Positions 10,700 to 24,000 of a stretch of 64,000 bases of DNA are shown here, piece by piece (position 1 is the stretch's first letter; each line of letters opens with the position of its first letter). The translations under genes and the position numbers were made by a program. Source of the stretch: Hymenolepis diminuta (lineage: Eukaryota; Platyhelminthes; Cestoda; Cyclophyllidea; Hymenolepididae); the NCBI GenBank assembly GCA_900708905.1, contig CAADRB010000008.1, positions 212,100 through 276,099 on the forward strand, written 5' to 3'. Under the pieces are notes generated by a model, which saw only the letters and a list, made by a program, of their open reading frames with translations, was not told the DNA's origin and made no database searches.

Positions 10700-13600
10700 A
10701 CTTTTGACAATTAACAAAGTTGCCATTAAGATTGTATACCCACACGCAATTATGTACCCCATCTCTATTTGGTACACAAGATTAATTGTGCTATTTGAAA
10801 TGTCCTTCTTATTTTTTATAGCAAAAAAAATCAATTTTACTTCGATTTGACTACACTTAGATGAAAACTGGTCAAAGAAATTTGTTTTAGCATTAATATC
10901 ATGTCAAGATAAATACCTCTCTAGATTGCTAGAAATATATCCCTTCCCAGGCTTATGATTTTTTGTGCTAGTCACATTATGGGACCTCTTTTCCAATTAT
11001 ACTAAGCAATGAAAGCCCATCAATTAACGTGCTTGTCTGCTAAATTTATGGTCAGGAGTTTAATGGCTATCACTGCACACCTATTGATGGGAATGCCCAA
11101 CGACGTTGGCTAAGTTTTTCTAATAAATGAAGTGGGAGAATTTTAGTTTATCATAACTAAGGCTCCATGATGCTACTCATTTGTCTATGATAAATACTGG
11201 ATTATTGAAAACGCATTATTAAATAGGTTTTGAGAGAATCTTCAAGGAGAAGACTTTACATCGTCATATCCACCTTTATATTCAAAATAAGAAATCTAAG
11301 GGATCCTTATCTAGTCAGAAAGATTTCGTAAATATTTAATGACAGGTAAATATGATTTTTTATTAGGAATTGAACTATTTTGAGTAAAATCAGTCATAAA
11401 TAAATTACTTTTGGACTTATTTGGTCAGTAAGTCTGCAAACAAGTGCCTTGATTCCTTTTACCTCTCGCGGTGTGCATTTTGGTTCATTATCCTTGTATT
11501 TAACAGTAGATTTAAAGTTAACAATGAGTAAATAGTCAGTTATATTTGTTTAATCTCAAATTCAATGTATTTATCTGTCACTGATTTTCGTAATATGATA
11601 TTAAATGTCATCTTATTAAATGAGTAGTAATACTGGTGTATTCATGATAAAGAACTTATAAGGCAAATACTGATGTCATACTAAATGTGATTACAAATGC
11701 ACATTTATTTGTCATTTATAAGAATGATTAGATTTAAATGATAAGATATTCACACAAAAAATACTGTTTTATTTTAAATAGACGCCATTTTAGTATCCCC
11801 TGGTATCTTCTACGCCTATCTAAAATTGATTTCTTACTGAAAGATCTTAAAAGTAGTATTTAACGGAAAACTAGGGAAACACGCTTAAACAGTAGATGAC
11901 AAGTTTATTTAATAAAACATTACGTGTATCGCAAGTATAGAATTTATTAATGATAGGTGGGACTGTGCTTACAACAACACTTGCCCATACGGATCATTAA
12001 CTTGAAAAGAATTAGCAGTTTGAAAAGAATATCCAGAAGATCGTAATGCATAAATTATATGCATTTATGGGGGAGTTCAAAGCAACTGCTGCCTCTGATT
12101 TATGAATGGCTCGTTAATGTCCATATACATAAAATGGTAGAAAGAAATGAGGCAGGAAGTATTTGATCTCTTGGGGCATGTTGGTTTGCTTGTCAGCGGC
12201 CGACTGATCCAAACGAAGAGGAGTCCGGCAGATGCAGGCACCAATCGAGAAACCGACTGACTTCACCAATCGTAGTATGGACATTTTTTATCTAATCGAT
12301 CTGTTTGATCCAATCATTCTCTGAAATTCATCTCAATCCCTAATTTACATATAATTTCTTTGTTTATAAATGAAAAGCGAGCAAGTTGGATAATGTATGG
12401 TAAGATATGCACGAAGACCCGAAAATAACCTAGAAATAACACATTCCAACTAGATTAAATATAAATATATTATACCAAGTTACGTCGTAGAAGATAGATG
12501 CAAATGTCAGAAGGGGGACTAGTCCAATAGTTTACGGTCTAGAATACAAGTCTCTGGTTATCAGAAGTCGTATTCCTCGTCCCCCTTATAAGCTCCGATT
12601 CTAAAATGGTACAGTCTATATTATTGCCCGTGGAAAGCTTTTGTACACAGTACACCATAAAGATATTCAATGTGGGTTTTAGGAAGGGGTCAGGTAGGGG
12701 TAGAAATTCAATACAGAGAATCGAATGCCTTTATAAAATTGATCACTGTAAACATGCTGTAAGCTACCTACTTATTAGGTTTGTACCAAAACCTTAGCAG
12801 TTTTTGAGTATAGTCCACCGACTCAGATCCTAATATGCAAATATTCGAATTCCGGGATTTGATAAATGTCTACGGCATGGGGAGTTTTCAATCTGTTTAA
12901 TAAGTAGGATGGTTGGTTAGCTGCTCTACAAATTTTTTCATAGCTAAAATTTAAGCAAGATGAAAAACTTAGGTAATTTTCAAATCATTGTGGCTTTGTG
13001 GCAATTTTTAAAATTATTTATTGGGAATTTTTTTGTAATTTACAGAAAGAAACTTCTGAATGCCCACCAGATTGCAAATAAATTTCCCGATATCAAACCA
13101 ACAAAATAGGAACTATTCATAAATATATTTTAAACCGAATTTTCTCTTATAAGAATTTTCTCGAAGAATATATCACATCTTGCAACCACAGTTATCGTGA
13201 GGGTAAATAATGAGTATCTTAGTTACTTTCCGAAGTAATATGCAATGTTTGTTCAACAAATTTGCAATAAAGTCCGATCCTAAAGCACAAATTTTAAATT
13301 CCGTTAATCAGACAAATCTGAATTTCCCCAAAATTCCCACCATCAAACCTTAAAGTGTGATTTAATCACTATCATAAACCTAACCTAATTTAATTTCTAA
13401 TTCAAAACTATCATTTTATTTACTTTATTATCTTGAAATATTTAACCCTCTTAAAATAATGTATAGGAAGACATACCCGGATTGCTTTCTGGTTGATCAG
13501 AATTAGTTCCAGTTGTCTGCATGACTATTTCTCATTAGTAATAGAAAAGTTCTCTACAAAATAAGAGGAATTGTAAACAGATTTTATAGGATATGAAACG

Positions 13601-14570
13601 GAGGAGGTAAAAAAATATGTTGCTACTGAATCAGGAAACCATGACTTGTGGGAGCTATGATTTTTCATATTTCCATAGGAAGTATAGCGATGTCCTGTCG
13701 TTAGTATTTGGTGAATTGACCTCAGAATTCCACAGTATCAGAGCCTATTGACCGATTGATTTAATCACATGTTTGATCATGTCACCTCAGTTCATTTGCT
13801 TTACCTTACACCTAAGAGTAGGTTGATGAGACTAACAGTTATTCATTAAATTTCGCCCTTAACTTTTAACTTTTCCTGTATGTTAAGCTTTGAAAATCAG
13901 TTTTCTAAATTGTTTTAAAGCGCTTCTGAATTTCTGGGCTTACATTCCACCTAAGCACATTTAAAAATCACATATATCAACTTACTTCAGTAAATTTTAA
14001 AATAATTATATTTTATTTTTCAGGAAAGCTTAAGCGTGATTTTACTCGATTCTTAGGGGTGCAGAGGAATATTCTTACTACAAGGCTTCCATCAGATATA
14101 CAGAAAAATTCTCAGAATAAAGATCTCAAAATTTATGCCAATTTTCAAGTTAGGAAATCGGATAACAGTGATGTTTAATAAAATATAAAGGAAAAGAAAT
14201 AAAAAGAATGTTGAGAATGAAGTCAAAAGTGTATCAAAAGAGCCTTATATCAAAAATTTTTTATTCAGAATTGATCCATATTAAATTAATGGTCTGTTCA
14301 TTGGTCACTTTACAAAAATTCGTTTTTCATTATTCATCTCGAAGGTTAAGGCAGATTTAAATACGCGATATCCAATTTTATTGGCGTGCTGATTAATTAA
14401 TTAAAATTTTTATTTATATTGAAAAATTGTTTGTTATCTCATATTATTTATGTCATATAAGAGAAGTATTATTGGCGTACATCTATCTTACTAAAATGAA
14501 AAAAAATCGGTGTGAAGCAGCGAGAAAAAGAACAAGAGTTATTTTTAATTTTTTGTGAAAAGATTCTCTA
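10700..14570. other. Gene-free AT-rich stretch
   Basis: No supported gene is seen. A small GC-richer island at about 12180-12270 has no coding signal that I recognise. Confidence 0.55.
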
Positions 14571-14582
14571 AGCATTATTGAT

Positions 14583-14805
14583 TGTGCATCGGTGGTGCAA
14601 CAGTTAATGTGCATACCAGAATTCAGAGGCTTGATTCTTATTGGTGCGCAGCCGGTGAGTGGAATGGTCAACCGCTCTGGTTTAATCTAACTAACATAGA
14701 GGACAACAGAATTCCAATCTTTCATCTGGGAGTATCCATGATGCCACTCTCCTACCAGAGTAAGCGTTGGAAAGCGCTTTCCCAAACAGACTTGGAAATT
14801 TTTAT
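14583..14805 (+). repeat. SINE-like interspersed repeat, copy A
   Basis: The 5' part (14585-14640) has a tRNA-like look: GTGCAACAGTTAATGTGC as a box-A-like element and GGCTTGATTC as a box-B-like element. The body (14641-14805) matches the reverse strand of 52609-52450, including 'GTGAGTGGAATGGTC' and 'GATGCCACTCTC'. Shorter diverged matches are at 16197-16240 (GGTGCACACCCAGTAATTGG) and 18560-18620. It is non-coding. Calling it a tRNA-derived SINE is an inference. Confidence 0.6.
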
Positions 14806-14829
14806 TATTTATTTCATGCATAATTATTT

Positions 14830-17800
14830 TTAAGTTCAAATGCTCTCAAAAACCGAGTTAAATCAGTACAATTACTCCCTCTGCACCTCTATCTTCAGAC
14901 GACTAAAAATCAGTGCTAGTAAAGGAAGTTATTATAAATGTATATGTTCTTCTGCTCTTCATAAGGCTCTATCTGGAATTTTCACCACTGTAGCAAAATA
15001 AATAAGTAAGTTCATTTTAAAGATTGTATAGGGCATTCGAAATGGACAAAAAGATGCATAAAATTCAAGTTCCAGTAGAATGAAGAGAATTTTTTGAAAA
15101 ATATACTTTCGTTAACTTTCTGAATTGGTAAAGTGATTGTCTATTGTTAGCTTATAAAATCAACCAAGTCTAACCTTTGAAGTCATTTACTGTTAATATT
15201 TATAGACTCTTCTCTCCTTCCACATTAAATAAATATTTAATAACTGTGATTCTTGTTGATCAATTTATAATATGAAATAAAGGCTAATGGATTGCATTCG
15301 GTTCATTAAATGAACTAGAGGAATTCAATTTTTCTCTATGTATTAATATTTTAAAATATTCTGAAACAACTTCCTTAAATGTGCACTTGAAGCAAAATAT
15401 AATTTAATTTTATTATGTTTCGTTTTCAACTAATGTTGTTTAAATTTATAAATCCAAACCATGAATATTTTTGTTGCTTACTTCGGCTTATATGACACAA
15501 TGCACTTATTAAATCAGAATCCATGTAAATTTTAAACAATGTTATGACATAATGACGTAAGTTTTTGGGATCAATTTAAATTCTAGAATTATCTCTACCA
15601 CTTGGATTTTAGAATCATTTAACTTTGGCCTAATTAAAATTTAAGCAGAAATGGGCTTCTTCAAAATGGTAATAAAGAACTGATGAGACATTAATAAAGA
15701 TACCGTTATATTGAAAATAGGACCAATTTTAGAGACTCAAAGGTTTCAGTCCTGTTAAGGAGTCATTAATCTGCCATCACTTGTATTTTCTAAATGCCAA
15801 GCTTTTAATTTGAAAATATTCACCTCTCAGAATGTCAATATAAAACAATTTTAAGTGCAAACTAAAACGATCATGCATGCTAATTTTAAATCAAATTAAA
15901 GAGAAAAGGTTTAATATTTAAGTTCTTCTGGTTATAAGTTTCATTACCTACGCTAAACAAGCATAAAATTATCCCCTAATATTGTCAAAAATTCACACAG
16001 ATATATCAAACTTATTATTTTCATCTTAGAAGCAAATTATAATTAACAAATGTACTTGAATATCACAATGATTCACAATATTCTAATAATATTAATGGGT
16101 AAGTTACAAAGTACACACTCCTTTAATATAATTTATATGGAAAATTTGAAGCAAAGACATTCAATTCTATTATTAAAAATCATTTGATTATAAATACAGC
16201 GGTGCACACCCAGTAATTGGAATGGCCATCCATACTTAATAATTCTATCTGATAAAGAAGGTGTTATGTTTGTTCTAGCAAACTGAGAATCATTGTTTGT
16301 TTAAATACCAACTTGTATGATAAATGAAATGTATATATTTTACCCCCATAAAAGGTCTAGGATTTTCCGGCGGAAAAATCGCCGAAATCCATTTCAAGCA
16401 CATTTCAACGTAAAAGGTTTATTTAAAAATTTTTTTTATTGATTCAAAAATAACATTTTTGATAGAAATATTAAATTAATCAGTGCACACTTGAGTAAAC
16501 ATTTCTCTGCGACCTTAATTTTAACATAAATTATTCTTAAATTTCATTGATTCATTAACTTACTTTAATTAAATTCCACTGATATAATTCTGAAAATACA
16601 CTACTTGATTACATGCCTAATATCCAACAATGTTTCTAAATCATAACAGGTTATTATAACAGTTGACAGGTTGCAAAACATTACAAGTTATAATTACGTA
16701 AGGAAAAGAAAGAGCAAAAGTGGTTCATAGACTATGTTTGATATTTAAAGTCGCGGTTAGACAAAGAATCAAACCTCTTATTACCTCTGAAGTCTGAAGT
16801 CGGCAGACTATCTGCGAACCTTTTTCCCGTAATATTTTCAACAATTTCGTCAGCAAAGTGAAATCCAAAATGGCAAAATTTCGTATAAATTCGTAATTAT
16901 CTTCTTACCCCATAACATTAACACAGGCCATTATATCTCTAGCATAAGAATCATACATATTTTTGAAGAAAAGACCAAGTGATAGATCGAGAAATAAATC
17001 TACTTTTTCATCGGATATTTTAAGCGTATTTGAACTGAATTTTCAGTACCTGCTGAAAATATTAACAATTTCGTAAGGATACAGGAGAAAAAACAATGAA
17101 ACGAGATGTCTTCATCTCGTTCGCTTTATCATCAGAAATTAAAGACATATTTAAATTGAACTAAAAAGAACAAAGACCAAGAACAAAAGGATTATATATG
17201 TCATATTTAACATCCTCTGCCAATGAATCTTTGTTATAAGTTTGTATTGGCTAAGAAACAAACAACCTGTTTGACATATTCGTTCGTCGGTTATTTTAAG
17301 ATAGTTAGATCCACCAATCAGAATTCGGTTATAGAAGTTCTTTATTCAGCCAATCAGAACACGGTGGTTAAATTATTTAAAGCCAAGATACTGGATATAA
17401 AGACTCAGCTAATTTGGGAACTTCCGAAGGTAAGTCCCATATTAGTACTATTTCAAGCATTTTCCCTTGAAAATAAAATAGAAAATTAAACAAAATTAAT
17501 ATCAATTTAGAATTCTAATACTTGATTTTAAGTCGGGATTGAAGTTATTGAGAATTTTTGCTTGAAATGCATAAAATAATATTAAAAAATTCTTTAATAT
17601 ATTTTGAAATAGTTTAAATAACTTTTTTTTTAAAGTGTTTTGTTCTAAATTCCCTCAAAATTAATACTCTAAAAAAACAGTAAAATAATCTTATGAAAAT
17701 TTCTACAGTTTTGATTACAGAGATTGTATGAGTAAAAAAAACAAAAAACGACCCCAATGTGGTAAGAAGGAGAAAGAGGTTCATCGAAGAAGTGGTTTTT

Positions 17801-18165
17801 AAATTCAAGCCATGAAGCTAACACATGGAAGCTATGAGAAGCCCATAATCTTATAAAAAGCCCAGTTACTGCGCTATATCGTGATGTTTAAATTTCACCA
17901 GTTAACTCCCCATGCTCATGGGTGACAACGTATCCCCGATATTTAAGATTTTAATGGACATCCGTAATTTATTTAGACACTTAGGTATTTGATATAGCTA
18001 AATGTATAAGCCATTTCCATCTTATGAATTTTATTTATTTATAAACAATATTTCTTTAATAACATTTCCGTTTACTTACGTACCTATAGCAACTTTAAAC
18101 TTTTCTTCTATTAATATAGAAAGACTTCAACAAAATTTTAATATTACTGTTTTTAAATTTTGCAG
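14830..18165. other. Gene-free AT-rich stretch with two diverged SINE-like fragments
   Basis: No exon is supported. 16197-16240 is a fragment of the SINE-like repeat. A perfect 9-bp hairpin lies at 17100-17121 (AACGAGATG, loop TCTT, CATCTCGTT). Confidence 0.5.
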
Positions 18166-21074
18166 AAGACTGATCGTTCGGGAATACAATGAATTCGAAT
18201 TTTTTCCGTAAAAGCATTGTCATATCAACTCTTCTTATATCATTTGCTCTATGCAGTAAGTTTACTATTTCATTTTACTTTTAGACCAAAACAATTACTA
18301 AATCAATGAATTATTTTATAATAGCTGAAATTATAAGAGGCTCTTGAATTACCCTTATCCAATTGTTACTGTAACAAATTCCATGAGAAGTTCAAGTGTC
18401 ACAAACTTAACCACTCAATTGAACAGTATGTGACTTGCAAGATTTTTATTAGCGGTTCGAGCTACAAACCTTGGTAGTGATAGATATCTATTTCACTATA
18501 TTCAAATAGCTATTTTTGGTTCATGAAGAAAGAAACAAAATAAAAAAATTTTATTAGAGTTGCTTTTAAACCCTACTGCTCTGCTCCATATGAGTATGCA
18601 AAAACGCTTTCCTAAATGGGTTTGGGGGTGATTTATCAAATACTATAAAGCAGAGATTTTAAACCCTCACTCTTTAGCATACGATCTTCAGTAAAAATAT
18701 TTTTGTCCTATGCTAATCTATCTTCTAATACTGGTGATAATATTTGATTCTGATGTTAGGAGGCGGCTTAACTTAAGGAAACTCCAAAAATATTAAAATC
18801 ATATCAATGCTTCTTCTCTAATTTGAGAAGATAAACAAACTTAAAAGGCAAATCATCTACTCGCCAGCTAATGTAATGTATGCAAAAATTTATATATAAA
18901 CGGTAAAAATATTAGAAGAAGGATTAATTATTGATTTAAAAACTCTAATTTAATTTTAATATAAGAAATCTTGGCACTGCTGGCCAATTGTTTTTAAATA
19001 GATTTATTTATAAACAAATATATTAACCGAACATCGAATATTAGTGTTGTTGAGGCATTACAGAAATACCATTTTGTCAAAAAACGCTCATTTACTCGTT
19101 ATAATTTAGCAGGTGTGCATGTCCGTGTTCAAATGCCACCGATATTATTTTTTCTTTTCGTGAAGATTTTCTTCGCCAAAATATTAAATTGTGAAGCTTT
19201 GGTAAACCTCCAAATTTTTGTCTGTATTTAATAAAATAGATTAATAGTTAAGAAAAATTGCCAAACGCACTTTTATCAAATTAACTTTATTTCATCCTAT
19301 TGCTTATTCAGTTTTTAAAATCCTAAGAGATATAATAAAATGATTTATTAATTTTTGTTTATTATAAAGTGGCTAAGAATAAATCCTCTACACATTTTCT
19401 GTGTAAGGCTGAGGTTACTACCTTTGAGGCAATAAAAAACGATCAGTGTCATATTTCAGGAAAGAAAAGTCTTGGATGAGAGATTATAATTGACAGTTTT
19501 AGAAATTTTGACATCATCTTTAATAATAGAACACTTTTTTCATTCACATATATGGCGAAATAATATAACTTGACAGAATACTCGAGGTAGTTAACATACA
19601 GAGATTTAAATATATATATAAATATCTGAATGACTAAGAAGTCTGCGTCTCTGTCTTTGTTTTATACAGATATAGAAAGCAAATCGTATTCTAAAATATA
19701 CAAAGTCAAATAATGAGAATTTGTATCTCTTGCACAGCCATGCCAAAGCATTTGTTGTTGCTAGCATTTACTAATTGATACTAATCGATAAAGATATGAA
19801 TGGATAAGAAAATCAATGAATCGACCCCTTTTCCAAGTTGAAAAAGCAAATTATTTCGAACGGCTTATCTCATTGCATTTCAGTATTTACAGAAAAATTG
19901 TCTTCAGATGTCGACATCTGAAAATGATATATACAAACTCTTTTGTGCCTAATTTTAGGTTCCTGGACCTATACAAATTCCGACTCATCAGCAGACAAAT
20001 GGGGTAAAGTCGTGAGTAAGATGTGTGATGGTGTACGACAGTCTCCAATCCCACTGGAATATGGAAAAGCTTTATATGATCCTAATCTCAAACCCGTTTC
20101 CGTATACCAAAACGGCAAATTTTCAGCTTCCGAAAACTTCACGATGGAGAATAACGGTCATACTCGTTAGTAGTTCCATTTCAAATAATTTTACAAAAAA
20201 ATATATATAAATTTATAATCCTCTCTCCGTTTTAGTTATGGTTTCCCTTCCATCTTGCAAATACTTCCTTCAACTTAATGGAAAAAAAGACGGAGTATTC
20301 TGCATCAAGCAGTTCCATTTCCATTGGGGTATAAATAGTTCTGTTGGATCGGAGCACACTATAGAGGGCAAAGCATTTCCTCTTGAAGTATGTTAATGTA
20401 AAATAACATGTAAAAAGCATAAAGAAATCTAATCTAAACTGTTTTGAATCATATAGATGCATATCGTGACCTATGACAATAATCTATATCCAAATTTTTC
20501 CGAAGCCTCTAAAGGTGTCGACGGTCTTGCAGTATTAGGTCTAGTTTTCCATGAAGACAGGACAATTCCAGTTCAAAATACAATGCTTTACAAAATGGGA
20601 GTGTTTTTACAAAAGGTTGATAAAGTAAAACATCCCATGGCAAAAGCTGACCTTCCGGCTTTCCCTGTTACGGCTTTGCTTGATGTTGGAAGTGCAAATA
20701 CTAAGTTTTATAGATACGACGGATCCTTGACAACACCGCCCTGCACAGAAAATGTTTACTGGACAGTTATTTCTACTTCAATTCCTGTTAGACCAGAGCA
20801 AGTGAGTACTTAGAACTATTTTTAATCTTTTAAAAAGTATTTTTAGGTGACCTTACATCACATTTCGTTTCATGATTAGCTCAATGCAATGCGTTATATC
20901 GAATACCCTACTTCGGAAAATCTGAGAAACATGGGAAACAACTTCCGAACTCCAAAGCAAATCAATCCTGAAGATGTTGTTGTACCCCGAGTTGTGTTCA
21001 GATCGTGGAATCCAGCTTCTAGAGCCAATTTATCTCCCCTGCTTCTCCTGTCCATTATCATATTAAGATTTTAA
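18166..21074 (+). CDS. Secreted, probably GPI-anchored alpha-carbonic anhydrase (321 aa)
   Basis: This enzyme catalyses reversible CO2 hydration at the outer cell surface. The coding exons are 18189-18255, 19959-20165, 20236-20387, 20457-20801 and 20880-21074, with GT-AG introns and matching phases. Residues 1-22 (MNSNFFRKSIVISTLLISFALC) minus the tail form a signal peptide. The zinc ligands are H119, H121 (in FHFHWG) and H144 (EMHIVTYD), spaced as in human CA II (94/96/119). H90 (NNGHT) fits the proton shuttle, E131 and E142 fit Glu106/Glu117, and T234-T235 (SLTTPPC) fit Thr199/200. C45 and C238 fit the disulfide of extracellular forms. The C-terminus ends in a hydrophobic run (SPLLLLSIIILRF), as expected for a GPI signal. 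An acceptor at 18164-18165 leaves a 23-nt leader. The first exon is assigned by phase and signal peptide only and is the least certain part. A dead duplicate lies at 9.6 kb. Confidence 0.88.
18560..18625 (+). repeat. Fragment of SINE-like repeat inside carbonic anhydrase intron 1
   Basis: GAGTATGCAAAAACGCTTTC and the following AAATGGGTTTGG resemble the 3' body of the repeat at 14735-14800 and its copy at 52450. It is strongly diverged. Confidence 0.4.
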
Positions 21075-24000
21075 ACTGTTTTAACTTGTACCAATGCCTT
21101 TCTTTGAACTACAATCCGGCCCGCCGGTTAAGATTAGATTGCATGCTCAAACAAACTCGAGAAACCGATCTTTAGTTGACGCATATGAAATTTTACCATC
21201 TGTGCTATTTGAACAAATTATTGACTACTTTCAAGGTTGTTAATATATGGTTCATTAAGTTATTACTTTACATAAACAAACAATTTAAATCATGAATTAA
21301 ACTTTTAAAAAACATAGGTTTAGGAAATTTCAACTTCTTAACACGGCAGATCACTTTATAATTTATATCATAGGGAAATACTTGAACACAGTGAAAAACT
21401 GCTAATGAATGTACAAAGAAGAGAAAAATTGAAAAATAGTTTGTGTGAGGATTCATTTAAATGCTGGATTCACCTATTTAGTTCGGCACGTTTACTCAAT
21501 ACTTGACATTTTAGAGTTTTAAAGTTCATAAAAATAAACTTTTAAATAGATACTTTTATTTACCGAGAGTCTATGTTTGCGTATGTAGTTTTTTCTGATA
21601 CTCAATTATGTTAGAAAGTTGGTTTTACTCCTTCATTAATCTTCTATTTATATTCTCTGTTTCAATTAGCAACTATATTTAAATATTTACTAAAAATTTC
21701 TGGATGCTAATATAACTGGTGTTTGCTGACAGGTTACAACTCTAAAGCTTATTATTTAGAGAATATGATCTTCACCAAACTACAAGCTGGCGAAAAAAGT
21801 TGCCGTTGTTTGAAGGGCATTATTAATAACAGAGAGCACACTCAGGATGGTATGCGTATAGATAGGAAGTGAATGATGTGAGTTTACGAAGTGGGTTCAT
21901 GTAGGGTGATAGATGCAAAAGGAATAAAGTTAAGATGTGCTGACCGAGTGTTCGTGTATCGAGCCGTCCCAAATGTTTAAGCCCATCTAGTTCCTACCCA
22001 GGTGAGCTATCACATTTATAAGGTTGGAGATGTTGGAGATGACTACCGTTGCTGTCGCTCGGTTGAGCTGACTACGAAATTAGACAATCCAAAATGAGTA
22101 GAAGCGCGTAATTATGTAGCCTTATTGATAGCCTGGTGAGAGGGGAGATTTTTATGAGAATAATTATAGGAAAGTTCAATAAATGTGGTTAATGCAACGC
22201 TGCCTGTCAGTCGATTCATTCCTATGCTGCCATAAAAACTTCTATGACAATTCATAAATTGTCATTCGGAGCTAGACAATAAATGTATTCACGTATATGT
22301 AAATTATATTATCCATCTCATTAGAAAAATAAACCTACCCATTTACAAGACAGAAATAAATATATGCATTATTCATAGATAGACAGATTGATATTTTGAC
22401 ACAGTCTTCCCATTCTCTTACAATTTGCCGATAAAGTAAGATGAAATAATGAAAAACCATAAATCAAATGTAAAAAAAGATTCCAGCTAGATGAGTGACA
22501 CAGGTGCAGCCACCTGTTCTTGAAACACACCATGCTAGAGCTTGTATAATGTTCCTTAAATTTATTCTGCTTTGTGTTCAAAGTATGGATTTGCCATCTT
22601 TTGTCATGACATGACATAGGTTATCAAGATGCGGTGTTGGTAAACAGATTAGATGAATACTAACATCATGCTGAGGTGAGGTTTGTTTGAAATTTTATTT
22701 GTTTTAGTTGTTGTTTAAACGATTTAGTTATATATCGTTTCCATAAAAACATGTGATCGGTTGCATGCATGCGTGAAGAGTTGCTCCTCTTCGTACCACA
22801 GTCCCTCATCTAAACTTTGTTATTTACTGAACAACTTTACGAGTAGTAGCTAGCAAGAAAATTCTTGCTTGAAAATTGAAGTCGTCAAGTTCATCTTATG
22901 AAATACAACTCAAAAAACTTTTGGAATGACTAAAAGAATATTTTAATAAATACATACTTGTGAGCATCATTAATCGGAAACGAGTTAACTTGATTTTTTT
23001 GGGAATTTCGATTAAATAAGCGTGTCTGGAAGATTATGAATTAATAAATATTCACGCCTGAGGTCAACTTGCCTGTTCTTATTCACAGTGTACTACTGCC
23101 TGTGTTAATACAAACAAATATCTGCAAATTTTCTGATTCATTTAATTATTAGTCACATAATTAGGTAAAATTCGAGGGGACTCTAGAGGTCCTTTTGAGT
23201 GAACTGTAGTTAATTGTGATATGTTAAACTTGTCACTGTTAGTCTCATCCACTTACCTTTGGCCATAAAAATTTCTCAGATAAATTGGGGCGGTATTGAG
23301 CTAATCAGTCAAAGAGCCATGGACGTATTGAGCATAACTTCCATATAAACGTGGAAGTCAAATAATGAAAGTTTTACGACATTGCAAAGTGAGCTCTCCT
23401 CTTTTTGAAAATGTAGACAGATCAATGCTGTCGAATTCAAGTATAATAGAGCTTGCGATGTCCTAACTGATTGTTGGCCTCTTTGCCCATTTCATACCTT
23501 TTGTAGTCTCTGTATTTAGATGCTTTTCCATGATTAAAACTTATAAAATATTTTTGCCATGCAGTGAACTATAATAATATCTTAACTCTTTAGCAGTTTG
23601 AAGAAAATTATACAAGCGGTGGCGTGACTAAAGGTGCTTTCTTAATCTTCCCGGTCAGTCCACTCTGAACATATGGGAACGTAAACATCAGACCCTGAGG
23701 AATTGTACTTTGTGAAACTGGCTTCAACAAACTAAACTTACTAAGTATCAAGTAGATGATACTCGTGTATAAATAATTTAAAACTGAGATGTATGACAGG
23801 AAAAAATTTTAGTCGCCAATTACAATTACTAAATACAAGCATTATTTCCTCTGCTTTACTTGCACATTTTCCGTTCTCGAGAATTCCCAAATTAATTTTT
23901 TATCGTATTTTTAATGGCTAAAAGCAGACATAATTCATTTTCATCAGAAACTGTTTGCTTTCTTGTTTGTTTGATCGATGTGTGATAGGCTGCAAATAGT

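Noticed and set aside
14483..14833. Overlapping frames on both strands that look like short proteins
   Set aside because: They lie within the SINE-like repeat, and similar frames recur at its other copy. The repeat explains them.
15676..15710. CTGATGAG motif suggesting a hammerhead ribozyme, as in some flatworm SINEs
   Set aside because: The required GAAA core partner and flanking stems are not present nearby.
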